In this document: one piece after another, positions 1-7,465 of the stretch
Position numbering within the stretch: the first letter of the stretch is position 1
How the letters are laid out: each line of letters opens with the position of its first letter
Assembly (NCBI RefSeq): GCF_024505185.1
Contig: NZ_JANIBJ010000036.1
Location: 1 to 43,374, forward strand
Length of the DNA: 43,374 bases
From: Methylomonas subterranea
Lineage (GTDB): Bacteria; Pseudomonadota; Gammaproteobacteria; Methylococcales; Methylomonadaceae
Reading direction: 5' to 3'
Notes under the pieces: generated by a model
What the model saw: only the letters and a program-made list of their open reading frames with translations
What the model was told of the DNA's origin: nothing
Database searches by the model: none
Position numbers and translations under genes: made by a program

Positions 1-2
1 GA

Positions 3-116
3 CGAAACGCTCCAGTTGCTACCGGTCGGAGCGAAAGTTACCGGGCGGAATTCGCACCCGCTGAAAAACAGTGCCTTTTCACGGCGCATGACAAAGTAGA
101 ATTAAGCTATCTTTAA
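3..116 (+). CDS. Possible 3' end of a gene entering from the left edge
   Basis: An open frame runs in from the window edge and stops with TAA at 114-116; its last residues read CLFTAHDKVELSYL. A second frame is also open from the edge to a TAG at 97-99, so the coding frame is uncertain. No family is recognised. A 6-bp inverted repeat (105-110 with 116-121) sits at the end and could be a weak terminator. From 117 to 382 I see no convincing gene, only a short frame from the ATG at 229 that overlaps the next gene. Confidence 0.25.
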   Translation, partial: RNAPVATGRSESYRAEFAPAEKQCLFTAHDKVELSYL

Positions 117-382
117 TAGCTATTGGCGCGAATACCGCGGTTTTTGCTTACCGGCCAATCAGTATCAAGCCACGTCAATCGCAGAGTCGGGAGATTTAAC
201 CCGCAAAATGCGGTAAGGAATTGAGACAATGACGATCAACACATCCAAATCGCAAGCGTGTTTTATTTCGGCGGCGAACAAAAAACCGCGGTTCGGGCCG
301 GCGGCGTTTTATGCCGCTTCCGCGAAGCATATCCGGCAAACCAAGCCTTTCGGCTTCGATTGTCCACGCACCGGCGACAAGC

Positions 383-790
383 ATGCCGCGCCATAGCCGT
401 TCCAGTTTTTTGGTGTTGGGCTTGTTAAGCGCCGCAAATGCCGCGGGCCTGTTGCTGTACGGCCTGAGTCTTTCGACAGGTAGCGGTGGCGGCGAGAGTT
501 CCGTGCCGGTCGTCATTGCACTGGCAGCCATGTGTCTTTTGGTATTTTTATACGCCGCCGTCAACAGGGGCCGCGACCTGGGCTGGTCCGGCTGGCTCAT
601 TGCCATTGCCCTCGGCATGGGCCCGGTCGCCCCGCTATTGATTATATATTTGGCCTGCGCCCAGGGCCAGCCGACGGCCAATCGCCATGGCCCGCCTCCC
701 CCGCCCGCATCGGCCGAACAGTGGTTTTGGACTCTATTTTTCATCATCTGTAGTTGGTTCGTGCTGGCATTTACCGCCCGTATTCTTTAA
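383..790 (+). CDS. Small four-helix membrane protein, DUF805-like core
   Basis: About 135 residues from the ATG at 383; the same frame can start at 311, but the extra 24 residues look like read-through of a non-coding leader and neither start has a strong Shine-Dalgarno site. Four hydrophobic stretches are visible, roughly residues 8-28, 40-62, 70-95 and 112-132. The segment NRGRDLGWSGWLIAIAL followed by a hydrophobic run resembles the R-x-x-D-x-G-x-SGW core of DUF805 membrane proteins, but the match is only by eye. A proline-rich loop (GPPPPPA) lies before the last helix. The PPOX-family gene follows 37 bp downstream on the same strand and may be co-transcribed. Function unknown. Confidence 0.55.
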   Translation: MPRHSRSSFLVLGLLSAANAAGLLLYGLSLSTGSGGGESSVPVVIALAAMCLLVFLYAAVNRGRDLGWSGWLIAIALGMGPVAPLLIIYLACAQGQPTANRHGPPPPPASAEQWFWTLFFIICSWFVLAFTARIL

Positions 791-827
791 CAAATCATCC
801 CCAAAACAATCACCTCGCGGAGGCAAA

Positions 828-1481
828 ATGAGCGAACTTTATGGAGAACAACACAGGCTGCTGCAACAGGAATTCGAAACGACGGCCTTGGCCGACAGAG
901 TCGGAGAAATGATCGTATTGGCGGAAATAAGCGACGAACACAAGGCCTTTATCGAAAGCCGGGACATGTTCTTTCTAAGCACGGTCGATCATCGCGGTTA
1001 CCCCACCTGCTCATACAAAGGCGGCGCGCCGGGTTTTCTGAGAGTGCTGGACAACAAAACCCTGGCTTTTCCAAGTTACGACGGTAACGGCATGTTTCTG
1101 TCGCTGGGTAATATTCAGGCCAATAACAAAATCGGCATGTTGTTGATCGACTTCGAAACCCCGCACCGGGTCAGAATTCACGGCTGCGCCGGCATCGACA
1201 AACAAGATCCGCTCATGGGCGAATTCCCCGGCGCCGCATTGATCGCGCGAGTGACCGTCACCGAAATTTTCGTCAATTGTCCGCGCTATATCCATAAATA
1301 CCAACGAATGGAAAGCTCGAAATACACCCCTCAAGCCGGGCTGGAAACGCCGGCCGCGCAATGGAAACGCATCGACGCCATACAGGACGTGCTATCGGAA
1401 CGGGAACGTGCCATCGCCCGGCAACAAGGCACGATTACGCCGGAACAATACGGCGAGCTGGTCATGAAGGGCAAGGCGTGA
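828..1481 (+). CDS. Pyridoxamine 5'-phosphate oxidase (PPOX) family flavin-binding protein
   Basis: 217 residues from the ATG at 828, chosen because a clear GCGGAGG ribosome site lies 5 bp upstream; the frame stays open further upstream but overlaps the previous gene. The segment FLSTVDHRGYPTCSYKGG, then a strand with LAFPSYDGNGMFLSLGNI, a conserved-looking NNKIGMLLIDF and RVRIHGCA, follows the split-barrel FMN-binding pattern of the PPOX family (putative flavin-dependent oxidoreductases or heme/F420-binding relatives). It is the group often annotated as pyridoxamine 5'-phosphate oxidase-related and is not PdxH itself. The C-terminal ~50 residues are helical and charged. The substrate cannot be told from sequence. 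Confidence 0.85.
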   Translation: MSELYGEQHRLLQQEFETTALADRVGEMIVLAEISDEHKAFIESRDMFFLSTVDHRGYPTCSYKGGAPGFLRVLDNKTLAFPSYDGNGMFLSLGNIQANNKIGMLLIDFETPHRVRIHGCAGIDKQDPLMGEFPGAALIARVTVTEIFVNCPRYIHKYQRMESSKYTPQAGLETPAAQWKRIDAIQDVLSERERAIARQQGTITPEQYGELVMKGKA

Positions 1482-1549
1482 TGGCGCACCCCAAACCGTT
1501 GACCTGTTGTTGGATCGGCATGGATTTCAGAATGCACCTTGCCTGGGCA

Positions 1550-1582
1550 TAACGCCGCCCCTAAGCGCCGGAACGGGCGTTA
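1550..1582. terminator. Possible bidirectional terminator hairpin
   Basis: Inverted repeat TAACGCC (1550-1556) with GGCGTTA (1576-1582) between two convergent genes. There is no T-run after it, so termination is inferred from position only. Confidence 0.25.
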
Positions 1583-1595
1583 CGCTGTTAGATGC

Positions 1596-2144
1596 TTACC
1601 AACCGAAACGGCCGTATCCAAAACCGAAGCCGATACGTCGCCGATACGGATAGAAGCCGTAACCGTAAGGCGGATAATAGTCATACGGATAAGCCGGATA
1701 GGCGTACACCGGCTCCGGGGGCCACAAATACAGGGTTTGGGCTTCTACCTTGACATAGGTATAAGGTTTTTCACCGATGGGCTTGGACAAACTGCCCGCC
1801 ACGGTGCCGTAAACGGTCAACAAGCGGCCTTGCGCATATACGGCGGGATCCAGAAAACCCGCGACGCGGGCCAGAAATCGTCCCTGGGTTTCGTCGCCCT
1901 CGACAGGCCGCCCCGAACGATTCAAGCGTCTGGCCAGAATCTCGATCTCCGTATCGCCGGGGCGATTGGTGACCGTCAGAATACTGCCGCCCCAGCGCAC
2001 ATTCCTGCCGTTAAAGGCCTCCGTCTGGGGCATGACTTCAGTAATCCGAATGTCGGGTACAGGCTCTTGCGAGATGAGCTTGGGCACTTGGCTGGCGCAA
2101 CCCGATATCAGCCAAAGCACCAAAAACAGCGTGTAGAATTTCAT
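1596..2144 (-). CDS. Slp-family outer-membrane lipoprotein
   Basis: 182 residues. The N-terminus MKFYTLFLVLWLISGCAS is a lipoprotein signal peptide with lipobox ISGC, so Cys16 would be lipidated. The mature part has the Slp-type pattern: a motif near EVMPQTEAFNGRNVRWGGSI, an EILARRLNRSGRP stretch, GRFLARVAGFLDPAVYAQGR and a YGTVAG segment, all typical of the Slp/YeaY carbon-starvation lipoprotein family of the outer-membrane inner leaflet. The C-terminus (about residues 140-182) is a Tyr/Pro/Gly-rich tail (YPAYPYDYYPPYGYG) absent from classical Slp and probably disordered or surface-interacting. Transcribed divergently from the secreted protein at 2528. Precise function is unknown; Slp proteins are linked to stationary phase and acid stress. 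Confidence 0.85.
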   Translation of the reverse strand: MKFYTLFLVLWLISGCASQVPKLISQEPVPDIRITEVMPQTEAFNGRNVRWGGSILTVTNRPGDTEIEILARRLNRSGRPVEGDETQGRFLARVAGFLDPAVYAQGRLLTVYGTVAGSLSKPIGEKPYTYVKVEAQTLYLWPPEPVYAYPAYPYDYYPPYGYGFYPYRRRIGFGFGYGRFGW

Positions 2145-2527
2145 GATCCGTGCCTCCCGCTACGTTGATTGAAAAGGACCTGCGTCTCTCGGCCCCCATA
2201 TCCATGCTCGCGACTCCGGCTCGGGTGCCGCCGAGTAACCGGATGCCGACGAAGTATACATCGTACAGCGCGTGAACAGTATCGGCGCATACGAAATTCG
2301 CCCGCAAGCCAATGCCACACGGGTACTTGAAGCAAGGGCCTCGCCCGCCCGGCAGAGCTGAAAACCGATTTTTTCAAGGTCAATGAAACAATTGAAACAA
2401 ATCGGCCGGTTTTCGGAAATATCCGCGTTACAAAGACCGCCGATACTGCTCCCGCCGTAAGGGATTGCGCTTCCTTAAAGACTTCCCGTCCGGCATTTAA
2501 ACTTAATCTCAAATAAAGGAGAATGCC
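2145..2527. other. Divergent intergenic region (383 bp)
   Basis: Lies between the divergent Slp-type lipoprotein and the secreted protein at 2528, so it should contain both promoters. Nothing with a strong -35/-10 pair stands out to me. The last 40 bp is AT-rich and ends in an AAAGGAG ribosome site (2514-2521) for the plus-strand gene. Open frames here on the minus strand have no family resemblance or good start sites. Confidence 0.5.
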
Positions 2528-2995
2528 ATGAATTGCACACACTTATTACAGGCCGCCTTGCTGGCCGCCGTAAGCGCTGCCTCAGTCCAGGCCGCGGAGC
2601 TGGATTTCGGCTTGTTGGGTATCGTTCCCGGCCAGACCGCGCAATTGAACGCCGTGACCGTGACCGGCGAAACAGGCGATCCCTGTCTGCTGGAGCTATA
2701 TTACCTGGACCGCAAGGGACAAGTGATCAAGGCGCTACCGGCGGTACAACTGGAACCGAATCAGTCGGTGTCGTTTAAGCTGGATGCGAGCGGAATCGTC
2801 GATACCATCGAACGCAGACGCGGCATCAGGCCGTTGATCAAAGCGGTCGGCAATGCCGACGGCCTGTCTGATTGCAGTGTCGCCGCCACCCTGGAAGTGT
2901 TCGACAGCGTTACGGGACGAATCGACTTGGTTCTTTACCCCGGAATGATCCGCGGCTTTAACCCACAGCCGGACCCGCCAAAAACACGGAACTAA
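2528..2995 (+). CDS. Small secreted protein with C-terminal GFNPQPDPP motif
   Basis: 155 residues; the ATG follows AAAGGAG by a good spacing. Residues 1-22 form a Sec signal peptide ending AASVQA-AE. The mature part is beta-rich with two cysteines (DPCLLEL and SDCSVAA) that could form a disulfide. It ends with IRGFNPQPDPPKTRN. The FNPQPDPP string recurs at the end of otherwise unrelated exported proteins in my recollection, but I cannot verify that here. The gene stands alone; a palindromic repeat begins directly after its stop codon. Function unknown. Confidence 0.7.
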   Translation: MNCTHLLQAALLAAVSAASVQAAELDFGLLGIVPGQTAQLNAVTVTGETGDPCLLELYYLDRKGQVIKALPAVQLEPNQSVSFKLDASGIVDTIERRRGIRPLIKAVGNADGLSDCSVAATLEVFDSVTGRIDLVLYPGMIRGFNPQPDPPKTRN

Positions 2996-2996
2996 G

Positions 2997-3092
2997 AAGT
3001 CCGCCCCTGACTTCCCAATTCATATCCACCACCCTAGCCCCCTTCCGGGGTAGAGAGGAGACAGAATGCGGAAGTAATTTTGGGCGGAATCC
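2997..3092. repeat. Dispersed palindromic repeat, family A copy 1 (degenerate)
   Basis: Contains a central CCCCCTTCCGGGG-type palindrome (about 3038-3050). The right arm AATGCGGAAGTAATTTTGGG followed by CGGAATCCC is the reverse complement of the left arm of the copy at 15461-15559. The left arm reads AAGTCCGCCCCTGACTTCCC. It lies immediately after the stop codon of the secreted protein. Confidence 0.6.
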
Positions 3093-3228
3093 CAAGAAGT
3101 CCGCGCGCCTTTCCGCCGCGCGAGGCGGCGGGTGGGAATCCCGTGCATAAGCACTAACTTCGGCGCCAGGTTTTATGCTTATTCGTCCGCCACGGAACAA
3201 CCAGAAGATTTTCATTGGAGAGTATTTC

Positions 3229-4047
3229 ATGATCCATCACAGACATACCGAATCTATCGCCCCTGTTTTCCGCCGCTGGGCGGCCCACGTCCTGCTAAGC
3301 GGCGCGGCGCTGTTTTCCGTGCCGGCGTCGGCCTTAACCATCGACAATTTCGAGCTTGGCGGTTTCAGCCTGGTCGCCGACCAATTCAACGACCCCTTCA
3401 GCGTGGAAACCGGCTTGGCCACCAGCGAAGTACTGGGCGGCGAGCGGCGAGCCCAGGTGGTGCAGAACGGCGGTATAGGCACTATTAGCGCCACCCTGCT
3501 TTCCGGCAACCTCGGCGACGACGGCATCGCTATCGACATGTTGGCCTCACCCAACTCCAATCTCGGCGTCAGCGGTTTTTTGCAGCTGACATACGGCAGC
3601 GGCATGAATTTGCATGAAAACCTGACGGCCGACGGTAGCAGTGCGTTCCTGGTGACCCTGGGTAGCGTAACGCAACCGACAAACATGCACATTGGCATCT
3701 ATTCGCTGATCAACTCGTCGATAATCGGACAGCTTGCAATGAAAACCGTAAGCGCCGCCGGCACATATGCCTTTGCCTTCTCGGATTTCGGTGCCATGCC
3801 CAATGCCTTCGATGACATCCTGCGCATCGATTTGTACATTGGCGGCCCGCTGGTGACGAACGGCGCATCTTTCTCCCTCCTCGACTTCAGAACCGGTGGC
3901 GGCGAGCCGACCGCGACGGTGGCCGAACCCGGCAGTCTGCCGCTGGCCGGAATCGGCATCCTATGGCTGGCGTTGCAAGCCCGGGCGCGAAGAAGGCGCC
4001 TGGCAAAACTTTTTCGCCGCTGGCTTATTCCACCCCGTACCGTTTGA
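3229..4047 (+). CDS. PEP-CTERM-type sorted exoprotein
   Basis: 272 residues from the ATG at 3229, preceded by TTGGAGAG; an earlier in-frame ATG at 3175 lacks a ribosome site and sits before the signal peptide. A signal peptide (to about residue 36, SVPASA-LT) is followed by a ~190-residue beta-rich domain and a C-terminal sorting region: EPGSLPLAGIGILWLAL, then the basic cluster RARRRRL. This is the motif / hydrophobic helix / Arg-rich order of PEP-CTERM proteins, processed by exosortase and exported to the surface or matrix. Odd point: about 16 residues (AKLFRRWLIPPRTV region) follow the Arg cluster, where these proteins normally end. The tail overlaps the convergent gene by 23 bp, suggesting loss of the original stop. 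Exosortase genes are not in this window. Confidence 0.8.
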   Translation: MIHHRHTESIAPVFRRWAAHVLLSGAALFSVPASALTIDNFELGGFSLVADQFNDPFSVETGLATSEVLGGERRAQVVQNGGIGTISATLLSGNLGDDGIAIDMLASPNSNLGVSGFLQLTYGSGMNLHENLTADGSSAFLVTLGSVTQPTNMHIGIYSLINSSIIGQLAMKTVSAAGTYAFAFSDFGAMPNAFDDILRIDLYIGGPLVTNGASFSLLDFRTGGGEPTATVAEPGSLPLAGIGILWLALQARARRRRLAKLFRRWLIPPRTV

Positions 4048-4747
4048 ACAAATAACGCATGCCCTCCAAACCTTCTTCGATGGACCATGTAACCGATTGT
4101 GTCAGCAAATCCAGCAGAATGATGCCGTTGATTGCGGCATCCTCGCTGATGGCGGCCCTCAGTCTGCGCGCCAGGGCCCGGTTTATAATCTGTAATTCCT
4201 TGTAGATTTGCGTAAGTTGATCCAGCTCCAGCGAAGACGGTTTGCCATCCTTGTGCAAAAAATATTGCGCCAGCAAAAACATAGAGGTAGTGCGGTAGAG
4301 GGTTTCCTCGTCGCTGGCAAGCGGTAAATGAAAACGCGCCATCGGTTTGAAATATTCCGTGTGCGGACAGGCGCTGGTGGCAATGACCAAACCCAGAATG
4401 GAACTGATCACCCGTTGCACGGTGGTATCGCCGCTGATGCTACGCTCCGGTGTTACGACCTCCAGGCTGACGGTTTGATAGGACTTCATCGACCCGCATA
4501 AATCGATCAGCGGCACTAGATTGGCCGCCACCGGACACAGCGGAGTCTCCTTTACCGACAGCGGACAATTACCGCATTGCTGATAATCCAGCGCGACCCA
4601 GGCGGGAGCATGGCCGGGGCTGGCGGGAATAAAGCTGTTGCTGGCCTTGTCGATGTGTATCGGAAATTCCAGGCGCTTATCGTCGGCAAACGATAATTTG
4701 TACAAAAACACCCAGCTCGGTGGGTCGGAATGTTCCAAAGTCGTCAT
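4025..4747 (-). CDS. Conserved hypothetical cytoplasmic protein with Cys cluster
   Basis: 240 residues, no signal peptide. The first ~60 residues are beta-rich (FLYKLSFADDKRLEFPIHID); residues about 57-70 read QQCGNCPLSVKETPLCP, a C-x2-C-x8-C cluster that could bind a metal. The C-terminal half is helical (LDQLTQIYKELQIINRALARRLRAA). I do not recognise a named family with certainty; proteins with this Cys cluster are annotated as DUFs. It is divergent from the receiver-domain gene (45 bp AT-rich gap), which suggests a shared control region, and its 3' end overlaps the PEP-CTERM gene by 23 bp. Confidence 0.75.
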   Translation of the reverse strand: MTTLEHSDPPSWVFLYKLSFADDKRLEFPIHIDKASNSFIPASPGHAPAWVALDYQQCGNCPLSVKETPLCPVAANLVPLIDLCGSMKSYQTVSLEVVTPERSISGDTTVQRVISSILGLVIATSACPHTEYFKPMARFHLPLASDEETLYRTTSMFLLAQYFLHKDGKPSSLELDQLTQIYKELQIINRALARRLRAAISEDAAINGIILLDLLTQSVTWSIEEGLEGMRYLFKRYGVE

Positions 4748-4792
4748 TTTAATTTATGCTATAAGTTATAAAAAAACAGACAAGCCGCCACC

Positions 4793-5347
4793 ATGAACCA
4801 TGAAACCGCCCATATTCTGCTCGTCGATGATGAACCCAATATACTGAAATCGCTGGGCAGAATATTGAAGAATCATTCTATTACCATCGCCAATAGCGGT
4901 GCCGAGGCACTGGCGCAAGCCTTGGCGATAAATTTCGACATCGTCATTTCCGATTACCGCATGCCCGAAATGGACGGCATTACGTTTCTGGAAAAATTCA
5001 TGGCCATGCAACCGGACGCCATTCGTATCATCGTGACCGGGTATGCCGATCTGGAAGCCGCTCAAAACGCCATCAATACCCTGGGCGTATTCCGTTTTAT
5101 CAACAAACCCTGGAATAACCTGGAGATTATCAACGCCGTGGAAAAAGGCCTGGAATTAAAAAGGATATTACAGGAAAACAAGGCGCTTGCCGACCAAGTG
5201 AGACAGCAACAGGCCAGGTTGAACGAGCAGGAAGCCATCATAAAAGCCCTGGAAGCGGAAGAACCCGGCATCACCAAGGTCAATTGGGCGCCGGACGGCT
5301 CCATCATTCTGGATGAATCCGAACTGGATGACGATATCAAGTTTTAA
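4793..5347 (+). CDS. Response-regulator receiver domain protein with C-terminal coiled coil
   Basis: 184 residues. Residues 7-122 are a CheY-like receiver: acidic pair D12/D13, phospho-acceptor D54 in ISDYRMPEMDG, the T in IVTGYAD, and the K in RFINKPW. The PW after the lysine is typical of the RpfG/HD-GYP and similar receivers. Residues about 125-160 (LKRILQENKALADQVRQQQARLNEQEAIIKALE) are a coiled coil; a short acidic tail (SELDDDIKF) follows. There is no recognisable DNA-binding or enzymatic output, so it should act by protein contact. Only 68 bp separate it from the GspE-type ATPase, making that protein or the pilus/secretion machine a plausible target. Confidence 0.9.
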   Translation: MNHETAHILLVDDEPNILKSLGRILKNHSITIANSGAEALAQALAINFDIVISDYRMPEMDGITFLEKFMAMQPDAIRIIVTGYADLEAAQNAINTLGVFRFINKPWNNLEIINAVEKGLELKRILQENKALADQVRQQQARLNEQEAIIKALEAEEPGITKVNWAPDGSIILDESELDDDIKF

Positions 5348-5415
5348 CAATCCTCGCCGCCGCCCCAGGCTAGACACCTCCCATTGACAAAACCCGATTC
5401 CGATAATGCTGCCCG

Positions 5416-7197
5416 ATGCGTGAACAAAGCACCACCGACGACCGAAAACTAGACATTCAACAAATCATCGGCTGGCTGGAAAACGACGGCATATTGTCGG
5501 CGGCGGATTTGGCTAAATGCCGCCAATACGCCGTAGCCGGCATCAACAAACACAAACATCCGCTAAAAATCTTGGCCGAATGCGAACTGGGCGACCAATC
5601 GGCACTGGGCAAATTGCTGACCCTGGAAGACCTGACCCAATGGCTGGCCAGGAAGCTCGATTTGCCCTATTACTACTTCGACCCCTTGCGCATCGACGTG
5701 GCCAACGTTACCACGGTTTTCAGCAAGGCCTACGCCGGCAACTACAATATCCTGCCGATCAAAATCAGCGACGAGGAAGTCGTCGTCGCCACGGCCGAAC
5801 CCTTCGTGCGTTCCTGGCAACAGGACTTGGCCAAAATGCACAGCGGCACCATCCGCTGCGTGTTTGCCAATCCGGAAGAAATCAAACGCTATCTGGACGA
5901 GTTTTATAATTTTTCCCGCTCCCTGAAAGGCGCCGGCAATCAAACCGGTCAGCCGGAAAGCGGTGCGACGCAGAATTTCGAGCAATTGATCGAGCTCAGC
6001 AAAACCGCCGACCTGGACGCCAACAATCAGCATGTGGTCAATCTGGTCAATTGGCTGTTCCAATACGCCTTCGATCAGCGCGCCAGCGACATCCACATCG
6101 AGCCGCGCCGCCTGCAAAGCAATGTGCGGTTCCGTATCGACGGCGTGTTGCACCAGGTTTATCAATTACCCAAGAACATCATGAATGCGGTATTGAGCCG
6201 CTTGAAAATCCTCGGCCGGATGAATATCGCCGAAAAGCGCCTGCCGCAGGACGGCCGCATCAAAACCCAGAATACCGCCGGCAAGGAAATCGAATTGCGT
6301 TTGTCCACCATGCCCACCGCCTTCGGCGAAAAACTGGTGCTGCGGATTTTCGACCCGGAAGTGTTGTTGCGCGATTACGAACAGCTGGGATTCAACAAAC
6401 AGGAACTGCGGATCTGGAACCACATGACCAGCCAGAGTCACGGCATCATTCTGGTCACCGGCCCGACCGGTTCCGGCAAGACCACCACGCTGTATTCCAC
6501 GCTGAAGAGACTGGCCACGCCGGAAATCAATCTCTGCACCGTCGAGGATCCCATAGAACAGATCGAGCCGGCGTTCAATCAAATGCAGGTTCAGCCCAGC
6601 ATAGGCCTGGACTTTGCCAGCGGCATCCGTACATTGATGAGGCAGGATCCGGACATCATCATGGTGGGGGAGATTCGCGACATGGAAACCGCCGAAATGG
6701 CCGTGCAGGCCTCGCTGACCGGTCATCTGGTCTTCTCCACCCTGCACACCAACAACGCCCCGGCGGCGGTGACGCGCCTGTTGAATATCGGCGTGCCTGC
6801 CTACCTGATCCAGCAAACCGTGTTGGGCGTCATGGCGCAACGCCTGATCCGGGTGTTATGCGGTTGCAAAGCGGCGGCGCCCGTCAATGAGCAACAATGG
6901 CAAGCCCTGGTGGCGCCGTTCAAGGCCGCAGCTCCGAAAACCATCTATCAAGCCGTCGGCTGTAAAGTATGCCGCAACACCGGCTTTTCCGGCCGCATCG
7001 GCATCTATGAAATCTTCGAAAACAGCGCCGCCCTGCAGAAAATGATCGTGGATGGCTACGATGTCAATCAGTTGCAGAAGCAGGCCATCAAGGAAGGCAT
7101 GCGTCCCTTGCGTCTGAGCGGCGCGGAAAAAGTCGCCGCCGGCCTGACCACCATCGAAGAAGTGATGCGGGTGGCACCGGAGCGGATAGACTTATAA
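5416..7197 (+). CDS. GspE/PulE/PilB-type secretion ATPase
   Basis: 593 residues. An N-terminal MshEN-type region (about 1-180) precedes a linker and the hexameric ATPase core: Walker A GPTGSGKTT starting at residue 349, Asp box/Walker B around MVGEIRD (416-422), a His box near LVFSTLHTNN, and the GspE/PulE tetracysteine zinc motif CGC (482/484) and CKVC (516/519). It would power assembly of a type IV pilus or type II secretion pseudopilus at the inner membrane. Key catalytic residues are all present. No other pilus or secretion genes are adjacent, so the partner machine is elsewhere. The preceding receiver protein is probably co-transcribed. MshE-like or PulE-like specificity cannot be settled without comparison. 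Confidence 0.92.
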   Translation: MREQSTTDDRKLDIQQIIGWLENDGILSAADLAKCRQYAVAGINKHKHPLKILAECELGDQSALGKLLTLEDLTQWLARKLDLPYYYFDPLRIDVANVTTVFSKAYAGNYNILPIKISDEEVVVATAEPFVRSWQQDLAKMHSGTIRCVFANPEEIKRYLDEFYNFSRSLKGAGNQTGQPESGATQNFEQLIELSKTADLDANNQHVVNLVNWLFQYAFDQRASDIHIEPRRLQSNVRFRIDGVLHQVYQLPKNIMNAVLSRLKILGRMNIAEKRLPQDGRIKTQNTAGKEIELRLSTMPTAFGEKLVLRIFDPEVLLRDYEQLGFNKQELRIWNHMTSQSHGIILVTGPTGSGKTTTLYSTLKRLATPEINLCTVEDPIEQIEPAFNQMQVQPSIGLDFASGIRTLMRQDPDIIMVGEIRDMETAEMAVQASLTGHLVFSTLHTNNAPAAVTRLLNIGVPAYLIQQTVLGVMAQRLIRVLCGCKAAAPVNEQQWQALVAPFKAAAPKTIYQAVGCKVCRNTGFSGRIGIYEIFENSAALQKMIVDGYDVNQLQKQAIKEGMRPLRLSGAEKVAAGLTTIEEVMRVAPERIDL

Positions 7198-7245
7198 CTA
7201 ACGATTGTGAAGCCGGTGCATCGCCCCGGCAAATGAAAGACAGTC

Positions 7246-7309
7246 TCGTAGCAGCGACGCCCTCGTCGCGATGATGGCCTTACGAATCGCGACCATGCGT
7301 CGCTCCCAC
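7246..7309. repeat. Palindromic intergenic repeat, family C
   Basis: Two related arms, AGCGACGCCCTCGTCGCGAT (about 7253-7272) and the reverse complement of ATCGCGACCATGCGTCGCTC (about 7286-7305), form a large imperfect palindrome just after the GspE-type gene. The sequence type (GTAGGAGCGACG...TCGCGAT) is a common REP-like element in gammaproteobacterial genomes. It may act as an mRNA 3'-end stabiliser. Confidence 0.6.
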
Positions 7310-7403
7310 CATATCTCTCGGAGCAAATACCCAAGTCAAATCCTAGTAAATTCTATAAATTTCATATAGTTAAAATAACCATAATTTTTAATGTGATTTT
7401 AAC

Positions 7404-7431
7404 TTGACCCCCGCGAGCTCCAGACTAGACA
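7404..7431 (+). promoter_or_regulatory. Candidate sigma70 promoter for the nonaheme cytochrome gene
   Basis: TTGACC (7404-7409), a 16-bp spacer and TAGACA (7426-7431), lying 35 bp upstream of the cytochrome start and downstream of an AT-rich stretch. The -10 is a poor match, so this is tentative. Confidence 0.35.
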
Positions 7432-7465
7432 ATCAGAATACACTAAAACTCTGCTGGAGATTGCT

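Noticed and set aside
229-393. Short plus-strand open frame of 54 codons upstream of the small membrane protein
   Set aside because: It has an AAGGAATTGAG-like site, but no recognisable domain, and it overlaps the better-supported frame starting at 383.
687-827. Longer start for the PPOX-family protein
   Set aside because: The extension overlaps the preceding membrane-protein gene; the ATG at 828 has a clear ribosome site and gives the expected family N-terminus.
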